64,000 bases of DNA from Sequoia sempervirens (taxonomy: Eukaryota; Streptophyta; Pinopsida; Cupressales; Cupressaceae), in NCBI GenBank assembly GCA_007258455.2, contig VDFB02262611.1, forward strand, positions 62,001-126,000, in the 5' to 3' direction. A program made the position numbers and the translations under genes. This document shows, one piece after another, positions 12,491 to 23,983 of this stretch (positions within the stretch are counted from its first letter, which is position 1; the number at the start of each line of letters is the position of its first letter). The notes under the pieces are model-generated. The model saw only the letters and a list, made by a program, of their open reading frames with translations, ran no database searches and was not told the DNA's origin.

Positions 12491-12502
12491 GCTCTAATAC
12501 CA
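12491..12502 (-). other. Copia primer-binding site, copy 1
   Basis: GCTCTAATACCA on the plus strand is the reverse complement of TGGTATTAGAGC, one base from the canonical initiator-Met tRNA complement TGGTATCAGAGC. It lies two bases from the 5' LTR. Confidence 0.85.
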
Positions 12503-12504
12503 AA

Positions 12505-13287
12505 TGTTGATTACAAGGTGAAGGAAAGCTACAATATGAACTTATGCAAGTGAATTCAAATCTGAAAATCAGATTACCAAATTATATTTAAACATGTGAT
12601 TGCAACATACATCACAATATAAAAATTAGCAAACAAAAAGTGACACTAAATTTACATGGAGAAACCCTTTCGGGAAAAAACTCCACATGAGAAAAAAGGG
12701 TAAGTATATTAATCTTCAAATGAGAGTACACAATAATACACTCCACTATTGATCTCTAATCAACTTGGAAACACCTTGTTACCTGCAAGAAATCAACATT
12801 CAAACTACCATCTCATGGTTCCAATTTATAGAACTTATGGGATGTAAAACCACAAATGGTAAACCAAAACAAGAGGTACAAAACCACCTACAAAAACCCA
12901 TACCCACTTCTTGGACAACAAAAAGACATAATAAAATATTAAATGGAAATTACAAGGCTCCAACATGGGTGCCTAACCCATATCCTATCCAACTCCTAAC
13001 TTTTTAGATGCTCCATTGATCTTTTTGATCCCCAATGGCACACCAATGGACACCTTTTCTTCTCCAATCTTGAGCACCCTATCCAAGACCTTCCAACTTC
13101 CAATATAGATTCCTAGGAAAGATGCCTTTACGTGTAACCTCCACTAAAATTAAATCCTCTTTAAAATATATTTATAACATGCCAAAATTTAATGATTTTT
13201 TCTCATGTCCCCGAGAACACATTCTAAGGAACGTGGAGACATACAAATGACATAATATTACAAGGTTAATGTCAGCTTTTCCTAACA
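12505..13287 (-). repeat. Copia 5' LTR (783 bp), copy 1
   Basis: Begins TGTTGATTACAAGG and ends TTTTCCTAACA on the plus strand. It partners 7743-8517. A minus-strand CTATAAA near 12825-12831 is the probable promoter. Many substitutions relative to the 3' LTR indicate age. Confidence 0.9.
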
Positions 13288-13486
13288 AGATGATCCTTTT
13301 TATATATGACACACCAGGCACATCCGTAGTAGATGAAACAATAGTAATAGCTGACTTAAAGACTAATAGTGCACCCATAATAGAATGCACACCAACAACT
13401 AAGGGAACTACACAACCAAACATAGAGGAACCATGAATCCCTACAACATTCAATGAACAAGCGAGAATAGGAGCGGGAGAGTCCAT
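13288..13486 (-). pseudogene. LINE B ORF1, N-terminal part, copy 1
   Basis: The start of the LINE ORF1 (gag-like RNA-binding protein), beginning MDSPAPILACSLNVV at 13486. It reads to the copia insertion point at 13287/13288; the rest continues beyond the insertion from 7742 downwards. This start was chosen because it is the first ATG and lies 14 bases inside the element's 5' end. It has no recognisable domain of its own. Confidence 0.6.
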
Positions 13487-13500
13487 TTCAAAAAAATCAA

Positions 13501-13513
13501 TGAATGTTGAAAT
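13501..13513. repeat. LINE B target-site duplication, 5' side, copy 1
   Basis: TGAATGTTGAAAT directly upstream of the LINE B 5' end. It partners 6156-6168 with 12 of 13 identical bases. Confidence 0.7.
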
Positions 13514-14584
13514 ATTTACACTACATTGCTTTGCAAATATTAATGATGATTTTTTTCATTAAATGTACATATGTCAAAATATTACCATTTATTAAAGGAT
13601 CATAGAACAATTAGTGATGAATATGGTATGTTCCTTGATGGCACCATCTATCAAAGTTTAGATTCTCAATAGTATGATTGAATCAAGTTTAACCCTTGAG
13701 GAACTTTGATGAATTGGTTTTGCCTATTCTTAACAATTTAACCAAAATATAACTTTTAATTTAGATGTATACTTACTCATCATATTATAATATACTAAAA
13801 TAATAATTATTTCTAAAATATATTACCATTTGAATGATACACATCTTTCCATTTTTTCTTTTTTCATTTTATTGTCTCCTATAACTCATTTTACATCAAG
13901 AACATTCAAATTTTGATGTTCCCAATAATTTATCTTAAACACAGAGCATAAATTTTTTTAGCATTCTATATATATATATAAATCCAAAATATTGCTACCT
14001 ATGAGCATAATTGAGATGTTTCAACAACATTTATTGGGTTATGTGATCACAACTCTTAGATTTTCTAGAATAGGGGTTAACATTCATCAACACACAATTC
14101 AAAGGCTATTCTGAAGCCACATATTAAAGAGAATGTCAAGCTTAACATACAATACCATTTGTGTTATATCAAACAGTGTAAAAAAAAATATGTAAGATAT
14201 GTAAATGGCACATTACTTTGCCTTGAGAGAAAAATCCAATAATCAAGTAGGAATAGGTGTTCAACATACAATTAACAATATTTTATTCAAACAATGATGA
14301 TGCATTTTCATAGATCTTCCAATTCTTAGTTTGTTCATAAGATATAAGGTAGAAATCATGAAGCAATATCTACATAGAATATACAGCATTATATAATATG
14401 TTATGAAAGAAAAATGGATTAATTTGTTGCTTGTTAAAAAAAAATTATGCTAATTATAATATTTATAAGGTTAAATTTAATATATATTTATGTTGAATAT
14501 AAAGTTGAGTGAGATTTCAATCAAGTACATAATGTTTAATTTACAATAGTTTATGTTGCTATATTCTATGTAAAAACTTCAAAT
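13514..14584. other. AT-rich non-coding flank inside the duplication, copy 1
   Basis: No ORF of note and no recognisable element. It includes a short TATATA run near 13969-13981. It is the pre-insertion target DNA of LINE B and continues unchanged into unduplicated sequence only as far as can be judged: copy 2 is cut by the window end, so the true duplication boundary may lie to the right of 14584. Confidence 0.6.
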
Positions 14585-17500
14585 ACAATATCTTATTTAT
14601 TAAGATATTTAGGTATATTTTGATATTGATCCAAAGAATTAAAAATCAAATAAAAAAAGAAGTTACTTTCCTCACTTCAAGAACAACTTTATTTTATCAA
14701 GAATAAAGAAGTTAAAACCCAAAATTCAACATATCTAATATAATAACCATAGTCATCGTTAGTGATCTGTCCTCACACTAAAATATTTATTTCTAAATCT
14801 TAGACAATTATAGGTATAATGTAATAAGACCCACCCATTATGTTGAAGTATTTACAACTAAGATTCACTAGAAGTAGTTGACCACATGCAAATAACTCAC
14901 AAATGAAGCTTACATGGTTGGATTATGTTTCCAAGGGTCTCATTAGTGGAAAGAGTTGAGATTCCTTATCAAGATTCATTCATTGCATATATGTCAACTA
15001 TTGTAGTCTTTGGCATCACATTTTGTTTATCAATGAATTCATAACTAATATGCCTAAAAAAAATCCACTTTGGATTATGTTTTATGGATGTCCACACCCT
15101 ATTCTAATTGTGAGCATAATGCAATAGGAACCACTTATACCACTAAAGTAGTAAATTATCTTATTTTAAGACCTGTATGGATGCACAAACTAACACACAA
15201 AGCAAGTTTATATGGTTAAGGTATGTTTCATAGGGATTCATTAATCATAGTATAATGTAAACATAACTCCTTACAAATGAAATTATTAAACCATCTTATA
15301 AATTAAAAATAAAACACATCTCCTTATTGTAATTATTACCCCATGCAAATTTTTCTACTCCAATCTTGTTTTTGTAGCTTGGTATACTTAGCATCACTAA
15401 TAATATTTCCAAAATCATTGAAATGGTGGATACATTTCCCCTACTACAAGACAATTTATCTTGAAACAATATTGGAGATAAAATTTGTGCATTCTTGAAG
15501 TTTTTAAGAACTCTAAAATTATCTCAGGAGATGTATTTGGGAACTCAAACAATATTTCCATCTCCCAATTCTAAAACACACCCTAGTGCCTTTATCTAAA
15601 TTTGTATTAGATGCCATATTTATGTGCTTTCGATCCATCTTATACATAATAGGATACAATTTGATGAAAAGTTATAACAATAATAAAAATTGCTTACTAT
15701 TTTTACAAGGCGCTATAATTCCTTTGTGGTCATATTGTATAGACCTGGCATTATTTATAATATTCAAAACTAAACTATATTGAGTTTTAGATGAGCCCTT
15801 CTAGATTAATCAACTATAATATGCCCTAGAACCAAAGAATTTTTGTAGGAGGGTGAGGTGATCCAAAGGAGGAAAGATTACAACAAATCCACTTTATTGC
15901 TCTCAAGAATTATTGTCAATTTCAATTGGGTTCTCACCAAGATTAAAATATTGATCCTTATATAAGAGTTAGATCCATGCCTTAAAGCCTTAGGAGAGAT
16001 TGAAGGTGCCTAATTCCAAGCATGAATAGTTTCATCACTACATGGTAGATTAGGTACAAATATGTAACCACCTATCATATGATCATTTATCCTAATAGTG
16101 ATCTAATCATAATATAGTGTAGCAAGCCTTATAGCATATAATCATGTGATACATTGGTGGAACAACCATGTACGTCATCCCATGGAATTATCACTATCAA
16201 AAGTATGGAAAAAGTGTCCCCCTTTCTATTTTCTTATAAATTAAATAGAGAGGACTAGGTTTTAGTTATAAAAGGTCTAACTTCTTAAGTTATCTTTTTT
16301 ACAATTAATTGAATCTTCAAAAAATTCTCCATAGCAAGTACATATCACTTAAGAGAATCATAAAATATCATAAATGCTTTCTATTTAATTTTATGAAAAG
16401 GAAATTGAATTAAAAATAATCATTAATTAAAGAACAACTCATTATGCCAACTAAATAAGAAAGTATGTATAGAGTGGTTCTCAAAATGCTTTTCTTATTC
16501 TATGTACTTAACATAACAATTTTTTTGTAGGATCTTTGGATCATGATAAAAAAACCTATTTCTATTGTTGTAAATGAAACATAACAAGAATATAAAGTGT
16601 ATAGTCATTGCATATAGAATTATACCTTCTAAACCATCTTATTCAAGTTACTTATTGAAACATTAATTGATATGATTCCAATTATAAGAATACTAGATTC
16701 AAATAAAAAATATATCTCATCAAAATTAGTTTATGACAACACTAAAACATGTAATTGATAGCTTGTTGAATTCAATTTCATTCCCCTAATTGACTACAAC
16801 TATCATATATTACAATGGTCATGATTCAATCCAATTTTTATTTTAGAATATAATTAGTTAACTACATATAATTTAACATGCCCATTGTTCTCCCTATTAA
16901 ATCTATTAAGTTTTACCCACATGTAATTATCTATGCATCTAATGTAGAGCAATAATTTTTTTTCTTTTCTATTCAATAATTAATTCATCATTTGAAATAT
17001 AGCTTTATCCCAAATTTTCCATAATATAGCATAATCAAAGAATCATTCCAATAATATAAGTATGATTTAACTTTACATAAATATATTCAAGATAATGTTT
17101 CACATTGCAATTTCCATAAAGATGGACACATGATACATACATAGCTTGAACAAGCTCACATGAACTAGAAGTACAAATGGTCTAGAATGTCCTTCTCCCA
17201 AATCTTGGCCGCCAACTACATGAGGAGAAGCATCACTCAAGCATTTTTCCACCAACCATGGACTAACTGTGGTCCCCTACACATCGACCAAACTAGTAGA
17301 TGATCCTACCCTTCGACAAAGAGATTGTTTTGGTAACCTCATCCTTCAAATAGCCTTTCCTGAGCATAGTGGTGTGCCCTACATGTCTAGAGCTTACCAT
17401 AAAGTCAACCTCTAATTCTATGATATTTTCAACCTAGTATGTATTTGGATCATAGTGAATTGATAGTATAGACAATCACTACCTACACTACTTTGGCCAA

Positions 17501-17990
17501 AGATTCAACACCCAATACTTCGAGTGAGGGTCACCTATGTTCACCACTACAATTTCTCGATTTATATTTTGACCATTAGTATTCTATTATATTCTAGGTT
17601 ATTCCCTTTCTTGTGGATTATCCTAATCCCAAGAATAACCTTCCCTTTGTCTCACATTATCTAACATGGCAATCAATTATTACAAAGCAACTTTATCATA
17701 TGCTACACACCTAGAGTATCACTACACTTCGTAAAGTGCTAACAATCTACGTATAGTACAAATAGTATTTATATTCATATAATAATACAATAATTGTATA
17801 CATATCTATTCAAGTAAAAATAAAAAGTAAGGTTTCACAAAACAAGAAACAACCACGTGATATGCAAGCATATCCAAACATTTCACACAAGTAAAAGACA
17901 ATATTTCAACACAAAAATATAATAAACAATCTTTCCAACATAATAATAAAGAGGTAGAAATCAACATGCTTGTTTAAAAGCTTCCAACTG
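14585..17990. other. AT-rich intergenic DNA, no gene seen
   Basis: Short ORFs only (for example a 65-codon frame at 15586-15783 with no recognisable domain). A weak, diverged direct repeat links 14810-14950 and 15105-15255 (shared AGCTTACATGG/AGTTTATATGG and GGTATGTTTCATAGGG-type words). Nothing else is recognisable. Confidence 0.5.
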
Positions 17991-17999
17991 GATAATCTT

Positions 18000-18760
18000 C
18001 TCCTCAAGTTCGCTTGCAACTTAAATTACGAACTACTCAAACACCTCTCCTAGATTCACTCTAAATCTCTCAACAAATCAAATATAAAGCAACAAACAAC
18101 TCTCAATCTCACAAACTCTCAATTCACTTTGCACTAAATTTGCAGTAGAATAACTCTTAAGAAGTCAAATTTGATAAGTGATGCATTTGCTAGAATGGGC
18201 ACCTCTATTTATACTAATTTGTGAGCAACCAAAGGCTACAAACAAGTAATTATTATTTCCACCTTTCATCCTCATGCAACAACTCACTCATAGGTTTGCA
18301 ACACATCAAAGTCCTCACCATTTGAATCACTGAGTCAACTTGATAAAATGTGACAACAAGCTTAAAACAAGTTTCCTAATTCAAATTCCTTTACAAAATG
18401 TTGTAAAGTTTGCACTTGACTAAGTCTTAATACTATTTGCAGGTTAAAATTCATTTCAAAGACTCCTTTTACATTCCAATTACAAACAAATATGGCACCA
18501 CCACTTAATGTTTAGTGTCACCTTCCTAGTGTGGTTAAGACTATTTCCAAAGGCATTTAAAATATTTCAAACTTCCTTTCAAAAGCTTATACAACAACAT
18601 ATTATTCATACATGCTTCCTTTGTTTGGTTTGACTTAGTCTTCATACTTTATGCACTGGTGGTATTCCACCAAAAGCTGCTCTATATGCATTGTGTGCCA
18701 CATGCTATAATATGTGTTTCGCTTCACCATATTAACAATGATATTTAGTGCTATATTATG
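18000..18760 (-). repeat. Possible LTR remnant
   Basis: A minus-strand TATA box, TATAAATA, at 18206-18213 is followed by a leader-like tract, and the composition differs from its AT-rich neighbours. This resembles the U3/R/U5 part of a plant LTR. No partner LTR, PBS or PPT was found in the window, so it would be a solo LTR or a fragment. Confidence 0.25.
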
Positions 18761-18779
18761 CGCTTTGGGAAATTATCAT

Positions 18780-19145
18780 TTACATATATAATATATATAT
18801 TTATTAATATATATACATATATATATCAACATATATATACATATATATATCAACATATATATAAATATATGTTAATTTCTTAAAGTTTATCAAATACATT
18901 TAATCAATAACCAAGTATATATATAATATATAAATATAAAGAATAATGTTATGTATATGTATATATATATATGATTATATATAAATATACATATTAATAT
19001 ATGTGTTACAATATCAATCAACATATATATATTAATATATATATACTTCATACATACATATACATAATGTTATTTCAATATCTTATAAAAACACCCAGAC
19101 ACATAATTTCATCGATCAACATATATACATGAAATGTATATATAC

Positions 19146-19196
<51 letters not shown>
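18780..19196. repeat. TA-rich microsatellite cluster
   Basis: Interrupted TA/TATACA repeats from 18780 onwards, ending in an uninterrupted (TA)n tract at about 19151-19194. Apparent ORFs here are translations of the repeat. Confidence 0.9.
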
Positions 19197-19198
<2 letters not shown>

Positions 19199-20442
19199 AA
19201 CTTAGTCCAATTGGTATTCCCATGCATATTGGCATTCCATCCATGAGCATGCATAGGTACGTCTACCTAAGTATACTCATGTACGTATTCACTCATATGT
19301 ATGAGTTTACTATAGACACGCACATATATACATTTTATGCATATAACTCATTGACATAACAATAAACATGCAAGGAAGGATTCCTCTTATCATCAAGACT
19401 CATCACATACCTCATTCCAAACATTCATAAACAAGGTCGCAAATCAATAATATACACACACAAAACTAGATTGAAGATAACCTACCATCTACCCGATTGG
19501 CTTGACTCAACTAAGACCAACTTAAAGCATGAGTGTGTGAATGCTCAGTAAGATTGAATTAGAGGTTACCAGACTAAGTTCTTCTCTCGAGTGAATCTTT
19601 CCCTCTCTTCCGGAGGCTTGAACCTATTCCTGCATTTCAACTTAGTTCACCATAGCAATAGTTAGCCAAATCAATGCATTTATATATCTCTCATACATGT
19701 CATATTTACATTATATATTTCATATGTTGAATCATAAAGAATTTAATTGAATCAAAACATTCATTCAACATATTTCCATTAGAATTCATAAATAAGCACA
19801 TTCACATTTATTGAAGCAATTCAAAAAACAAGGTAATAGTAAATAGGTAATAACACATGGGGTGTAACATATAAAAGTACATAAATATATCCTAGGAATT
19901 TTTCCAAATCAATGTCTTATATATAATTCTCAATAGAGGAAATTCCACATAAATATAAGGTCAAATTTCCTCATGAATCATTTATTAAGATTTACAATAT
20001 AAAACCTTAGATGTAGAACTCCTTCAATCTCATGAATAGAGAAATCGTATAATGCGACTAGAGTGAGCAAGCTAATCCAAACCATGATGCCATATTCACC
20101 CCATTTGTTGACTTGAGTACTAAGAGATGACATCTAAAATCCAAGGTAGGAAGAACAAGGATCACAACAACAACATAAATATACCCATCCATGAATTCTA
20201 CCTACACTATAAACTTGGTATTCACTTGATCCAATAAAATTTAATACATTGAATCTATCAAAGCACATGACCAATTGTGATCAAGTCTCGAATGTCAAAT
20301 TTTTATATCTTACTTGAAGAAAGCATGGAATTCAATGTACCACTTCAAATTTACTCAAATAAAAATTTAATGTTATAGACCATATGACACATACATGGTA
20401 GCTATCAATGCTGAACCTCCATCCTTAAATTTATGGCAAGTC
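19197..20442. other. Non-coding stretch, no gene seen
   Basis: AT-rich sequence up to the target-site duplication of the copia element. A moderately GC-richer patch at 19480-19650 looks like LTR or leader sequence but has no partner. Confidence 0.4.
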
Positions 20443-20447
20443 AATAC
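20443..20447. repeat. Target-site duplication AATAC, left
   Basis: AATAC directly before the LTR. It is repeated exactly at 24465-24469. Confidence 0.95.
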
Positions 20448-20928
20448 TGTTGGGATAATGAATGCACAGTCCTTGAAGCTGCAGTCTTCGATGTAGGACC
20501 TTTAAGCCAGGAAAGATAATCAACCACCCAGAAAGTGTTGCAACTAGGCATGCACAATGGAGATTCAATATTGATATGATATATTGGATTATGGATATCT
20601 GATTGATATCTTGATATTACAAATGTACAAGATGCCTGATTATATAGGCAATAGGTAAAACCTAATATGCATGAGATGTTGACATGTGTCTTGATCTAAC
20701 AACATGTGACAACATGTGAACCCTAATGGTAACAATCATTAAATGAGGGGATAAGTCTAGAAGGACAACTCAACTTCTAGATGGAATCTTATCTCCTACA
20801 AATAAGGAAGGGAATATTATCCCATTTATTAAATGATTGATCTAATAATGCAACCTAGGACTTAATTAATTAAATGCAAGACCTAAGTTAACTTATGCTA
20901 GTGTAATAATTAATTAATTACACCAACA
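20448..20928 (-). repeat. 3' LTR of the gag-only copia element (481 bp)
   Basis: Starts TGTTGGGATAATG and ends TTACACCAACA. It is the downstream LTR because the element reads on the minus strand. I find no difference from 23984-24464. Confidence 0.95.
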
Positions 20929-20940
20929 CCCCCCCATAAG
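20929..20940 (-). other. Polypurine tract
   Basis: The minus strand reads CTTATGGGGGGG immediately before the 3' LTR, at the position of a plus-strand priming site. Similar G-runs recur inside the element. Confidence 0.85.
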
Positions 20941-21183
20941 TGCAACTTAGGGAGGAAAATGTAATGATTATGCAAAGATGATGATGGGTCCCGGCTACGA
21001 GGCCATGTTAGGTACCCATGTACATGATAGATGCAGAAAAATCTCCCACAACCGAAGAAAAGGGGAAAACCCAATGGGAACAAAACCCCTCTCCAAAAGA
21101 GAGATGAAAATGCAAAAAGATGTGAGATAGGATGGGAAGGAAAGGATGGAGGACTCCCAAATACCCCCCAAGTACACCATCCG

Positions 21184-22452
21184 TCACATGGATACAATAT
21201 AATCAAAAGCCCCCCCATAGGATGGAAAGAGAGAGACTATATAGCCCCCCCAGAAGATGATATCACTTGCAAGAAAGGTAAGTGTCTGAAGACAGAACAA
21301 GATCCAATGTCGAAAAACAACTTGTCTCCCTTTCGGAAGAAACAAAACCAACTGCAAGTGGAGAGATGCTTCCCATTCCGGATAGGAATTGAAGGAAGGA
21401 AGGATGAAGGTGGATGCCGATGATGTCTCTGAACTCTGCTCAAGTGTCTCCTTGCCTGATGAAGAAGAGAGTAACAAATCAGGATGATGCAGAAACTGAT
21501 GTTGAACAATATCCAAAGACTGAGATATGATGGATGTGATGGAGACTTGATAGCCCCCCCTGAATGAAGTGTCCTCAAAACCACTGAAAGTAGTCTGAAG
21601 CAACGAAGGTGTCCAAACCACAAATCTCCTGCTAGGAAGAAGCAAATCCAATGGTGGATGCTGAAGAAACCTCAAGTCTTGAATGAAATGACAGGGAAGA
21701 AGTCTCGGATATGAAATATCTGAAGAGAAACCAAGTGCCTCCAAGATGGTCTCGGGATTCCCAATCAAGGTCGAGACAAAAGAATGAGGAGACTCAAAAC
21801 AACTCTCCAAAGTGTGATCTGAATAGAGGAGTGATACCCCCTCAAGAATGTTCTCCAAACCTGTAGAAGTGGCCAAGGCAATGATACCTGAAACAAAGCC
21901 ATCAGGTGATGCCAAGTCTGAAAAATTGAATGTGTCCTGATCGATGTTGATGGTGGAAGCCTCAATCAATGATTCTGGACAAGGAATCACTGAATGTGAA
22001 GGGATACCAACTGTCTCTGATGAAGAAGAAGCACTGAAAGGTACCTTGTCAACCTCTTCAGAAAGATCAAGGTAATCAACTTCCTGCATAACAATATCAT
22101 CATAGGGAACTTGATCTAAAGCAAGACATTCTGAATCATGACCATTGGGGAATGGTGGAGAATCTGAATCTCCGTAGATCTCCCAAAGCTTAGTCCAAAG
22201 AATGTGAGGACAATCACAATGATCAATAGTACTCAAAACATCACAATCAACTTGCATAGAAAGGATCTCCAAAACAGTATATCTGTTGCAACTCCAAGCA
22301 AGTTCATGAATACCTTCACTTGGATGAGGAACAATACCAAATAGATGTGGCAAAAAATCAAGTGATCGAAGATGGTGGTAGATCCCATCTCGCCATTGCA
22401 AATAGTTACCCTTGTGCAACATAGTCAAAGGAGAAAAAAATGCAAGCCCCAT
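21184..22452 (-). CDS. Gag-like protein of the non-autonomous copia element (422 aa)
   Basis: An intact 422-codon ORF, the only long frame of the element. Residues about 10-95 fit the N-terminal copia gag (UBN2-like) pattern: GNYLQWRDGIYHHLRSL, a Trp-Ser-Cys block near residue 55, and LWTKLWEIYGD near residue 90. This part would help package RNA into virus-like particles in the cytoplasm. No CCHC knuckle is seen. From residue 100 on it is acidic and Ser-rich with no known domain. Two related segments near residues 290-310 (SFRGGYQVSI) and 395-415 (IIFWGGYIVSL) look like an internal repeat; both coincide with G-runs on the coding strand. The start codon is the first ATG after a long leader and is not certain. 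No frameshift or stop is present, which fits the element's youth. Confidence 0.75.
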   Translation of the reverse strand: MGLAFFSPLTMLHKGNYLQWRDGIYHHLRSLDFLPHLFGIVPHPSEGIHELAWSCNRYTVLEILSMQVDCDVLSTIDHCDCPHILWTKLWEIYGDSDSPPFPNGHDSECLALDQVPYDDIVMQEVDYLDLSEEVDKVPFSASSSSETVGIPSHSVIPCPESLIEASTINIDQDTFNFSDLASPDGFVSGIIALATSTGLENILEGVSLLYSDHTLESCFESPHSFVSTLIGNPETILEALGFSSDISYPRLLPCHFIQDLRFLQHPPLDLLLPSRRFVVWTPSLLQTTFSGFEDTSFRGGYQVSITSIISQSLDIVQHQFLHHPDLLLSSSSGKETLEQSSETSSASTFILPSFNSYPEWEASLHLQLVLFLPKGRQVVFRHWILFCLQTLTFLASDIIFWGGYIVSLFPSYGGAFDYIVSM

Positions 22453-23971
22453 AATGAATTTTCTTCACAAAAATACAAAGACGCTGACCTTCAACAGCAA
22501 ACAAAGACTTCCAAATATGATGTACAACTGAAGTGATGCAACCCGGATCAAAAAATATTTTCCCAAGCTTCAGGATACCCAGGTTATTGATCAAATGCAC
22601 CAAACTGAAAAAAATCACATGCAAGATTACCTGGATCTGAAACTGATCAAGGGGTTGGACTGATAAAAAAAGCTCTGAATCACCTTCCTGATGCCGCTGG
22701 AATCACTGAAATCCGATGAACGGTTGAGAAGATATGTAGCTTTGAGTCCAAATTAGGGTTTTGACTTCAATTGGATGTAGAGTCTTCTGCAAGCAAAATT
22801 TCATAGAACAGATCTCACCACTGGAAAGTACGCAAAATTCCTTTTCCGACGGTATATCGTTTGCAAAAAATTGATACCCTGGGTGAAAGTTATGATCAAA
22901 TGAAAAAAAGGCCCTAATTGGGCACCTGCAGGCTAAACTGGGGCAAAAAATAAGCCCCCCGGGCGCTGGCACCTGGTCGGTGATGTGACCACGGTGAAAA
23001 AGTGAGGCAAAAAAAAGGTGCGCCACCCCTGGTGGCGGCGGGGCGGAGATGTCGGGCGGCGCAGGTGGTGAGGAGAGCACCACCGGTGGTGGATAACCAC
23101 CGGCAGGAAAGACTCGGTCGGCGGGAGGAAGGTACGGCAGTCAGCCGGGAAATGAACTCCGGCGTTCGGTGGAGAGACTTCGGCGGGCTCGGTCGGCGGG
23201 AGTTGAGGCCGGAACGGACGCTGTCGGGGGAACTCCGGTGGATAGAACAACACCGGCGGGTGCACGGCGGGAGATAATGCACGGCGGATGTGACAGCGGG
23301 CCCTGCAAAAACGTGAATGCGGCCGACACACTAATATGTATGCAGACTTTTTTTTTTTTTTTTAAATAAAATCCCCAAAATATTTTTGAATATTGCCGAT
23401 AGGCAATTCAAAAAAGCCGATGAGATTTAAAAAAAACAAACCCTAAATAGGATGCCGACCATAAAATATAACCTCACAAAAAAATATGATGCCGATAAAA
23501 ATCAAATGCCGACGGGAAATAAAATATATGGTCGCCCGAGATTTTTTTAATTTTTCTGCAAACTATAGCAGAAATACAAAATATTTTTTTTGCCAATAAT
23601 ATAAACAAAATGCCCTGATTTTTTTCTGAAAATAGAAAATGGCCTGCGTATAAAATTTTTTTTGCCTCAGAGGACAACTGACCGAGATGATTTTTTGCTG
23701 CAAATTGTACGGATAGTACGATTGATTTTGCAAACCCTAAAAAATACCTCTGAAGCTCCCGGGTTGATGTATCTGATTTTGATGAATGGGCAGGCGATCC
23801 TAGGGTTTCGAGGCCTTCTGAAGACAATGGCGAGCTCGGATCTGACTCAATCTGCTTCAGAAATCAGCTTGGTCCCCGGGTGGAAACAAGTAGCCTTCAA
23901 TGGAAACCTTCAGCCTGCAAGAATCTCGCACACCAACTTTCTTGATCGAGGGTTGACGTTTCACTGGATAA
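22453..23971 (-). other. Long leader of the gag-only element with a GC/CpG-rich block
   Basis: About 1.5 kb between PBS and gag. The stretch 22960-23310 is strikingly GC- and CpG-rich compared with the AT-rich window. It holds several overlapping open frames on both strands that look like by-products of composition, not genes. A T-run near 23346-23362 follows. The part near the PBS (23700-23830) carries AAACCCTA-type leader words. Confidence 0.6.
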
Positions 23972-23983
23972 GCTCTGATACCA
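23972..23983 (-). other. Primer-binding site (initiator-Met tRNA type)
   Basis: GCTCTGATACCA on the plus strand is the exact reverse complement of TGGTATCAGAGC. It touches the 5' LTR, which begins at 23984. Confidence 0.95.

Larger units (their letters stand above)
7743..13287 (-). mobile_element. Ty1/copia retrotransposon nested in LINE B, copy 1
   Basis: A full-length 5545-bp LTR element on the minus strand. Its LTRs (7743-8517 and 12505-13287) start TGTTGATTAC and end CCTAACA. The PBS lies inside the right LTR and a purine-rich tract inside the left LTR. Gag, protease, integrase, RT and RNase H remnants follow in Ty1/copia order. Flanking pentamers ATATG (7738-7742) and AGATG (13288-13292) match at four of five bases. 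The LTRs differ at many positions and by 8 bp in length, so the insertion is old. It sits inside LINE B ORF1, so it is younger than LINE B. Confidence 0.9.
6169..13500 (-). mobile_element. LINE B: ORF1-only LINE with 13-bp TSD, interrupted by copia, copy 1
   Basis: Flanked by TGAATGTTAAAAT at 6156-6168 and TGAATGTTGAAAT at 13501-13513 (12 of 13 match), a credible target-site duplication. On the minus strand it begins a few bases before the ORF1 ATG (13486) and ends near 6169 in an AATAAAAA tail preceded by the same GGGTTAGGaCC-type terminus as LINE A and C. Removing the nested copia (7743-13287) leaves about 1.8 kb: ORF1 plus a short 3' region. No endonuclease, RT or RNase H is present, so it must have relied on another LINE's enzymes. 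Confidence 0.75.
1..14584. repeat. Large direct duplication, copy 1
   Basis: The sequence from the left window edge to 14584 recurs in the same orientation at 49414-64000. The offset drifts only from 49413 to 49416, so there are few indels. A by-eye count gives about 15 differences in the first 600 bases and about 9 in the next 600, mostly transitions, so identity is about 98%. It contains LINE A, LINE B and a nested copia element in identical order. The left end is cut by the window, so the true start is unknown. The insertions inside it predate the duplication because both copies share their junctions and target-site duplications. Confidence 0.97.

Noticed and set aside
15586..15783. 65-codon hydrophobic ORF as a possible small membrane protein
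   Set aside because: Isolated in AT-rich DNA with no start context, splice pattern or homology I can recognise; the length is expected by chance.
19129..19359. 76-codon plus-strand ORF
   Set aside because: Mostly a translated TA microsatellite.
22914..23331. Several overlapping ORFs of 60-132 codons on both strands
   Set aside because: They arise from the GC-rich composition (few stop codons), overlap each other in many frames and show no domain.
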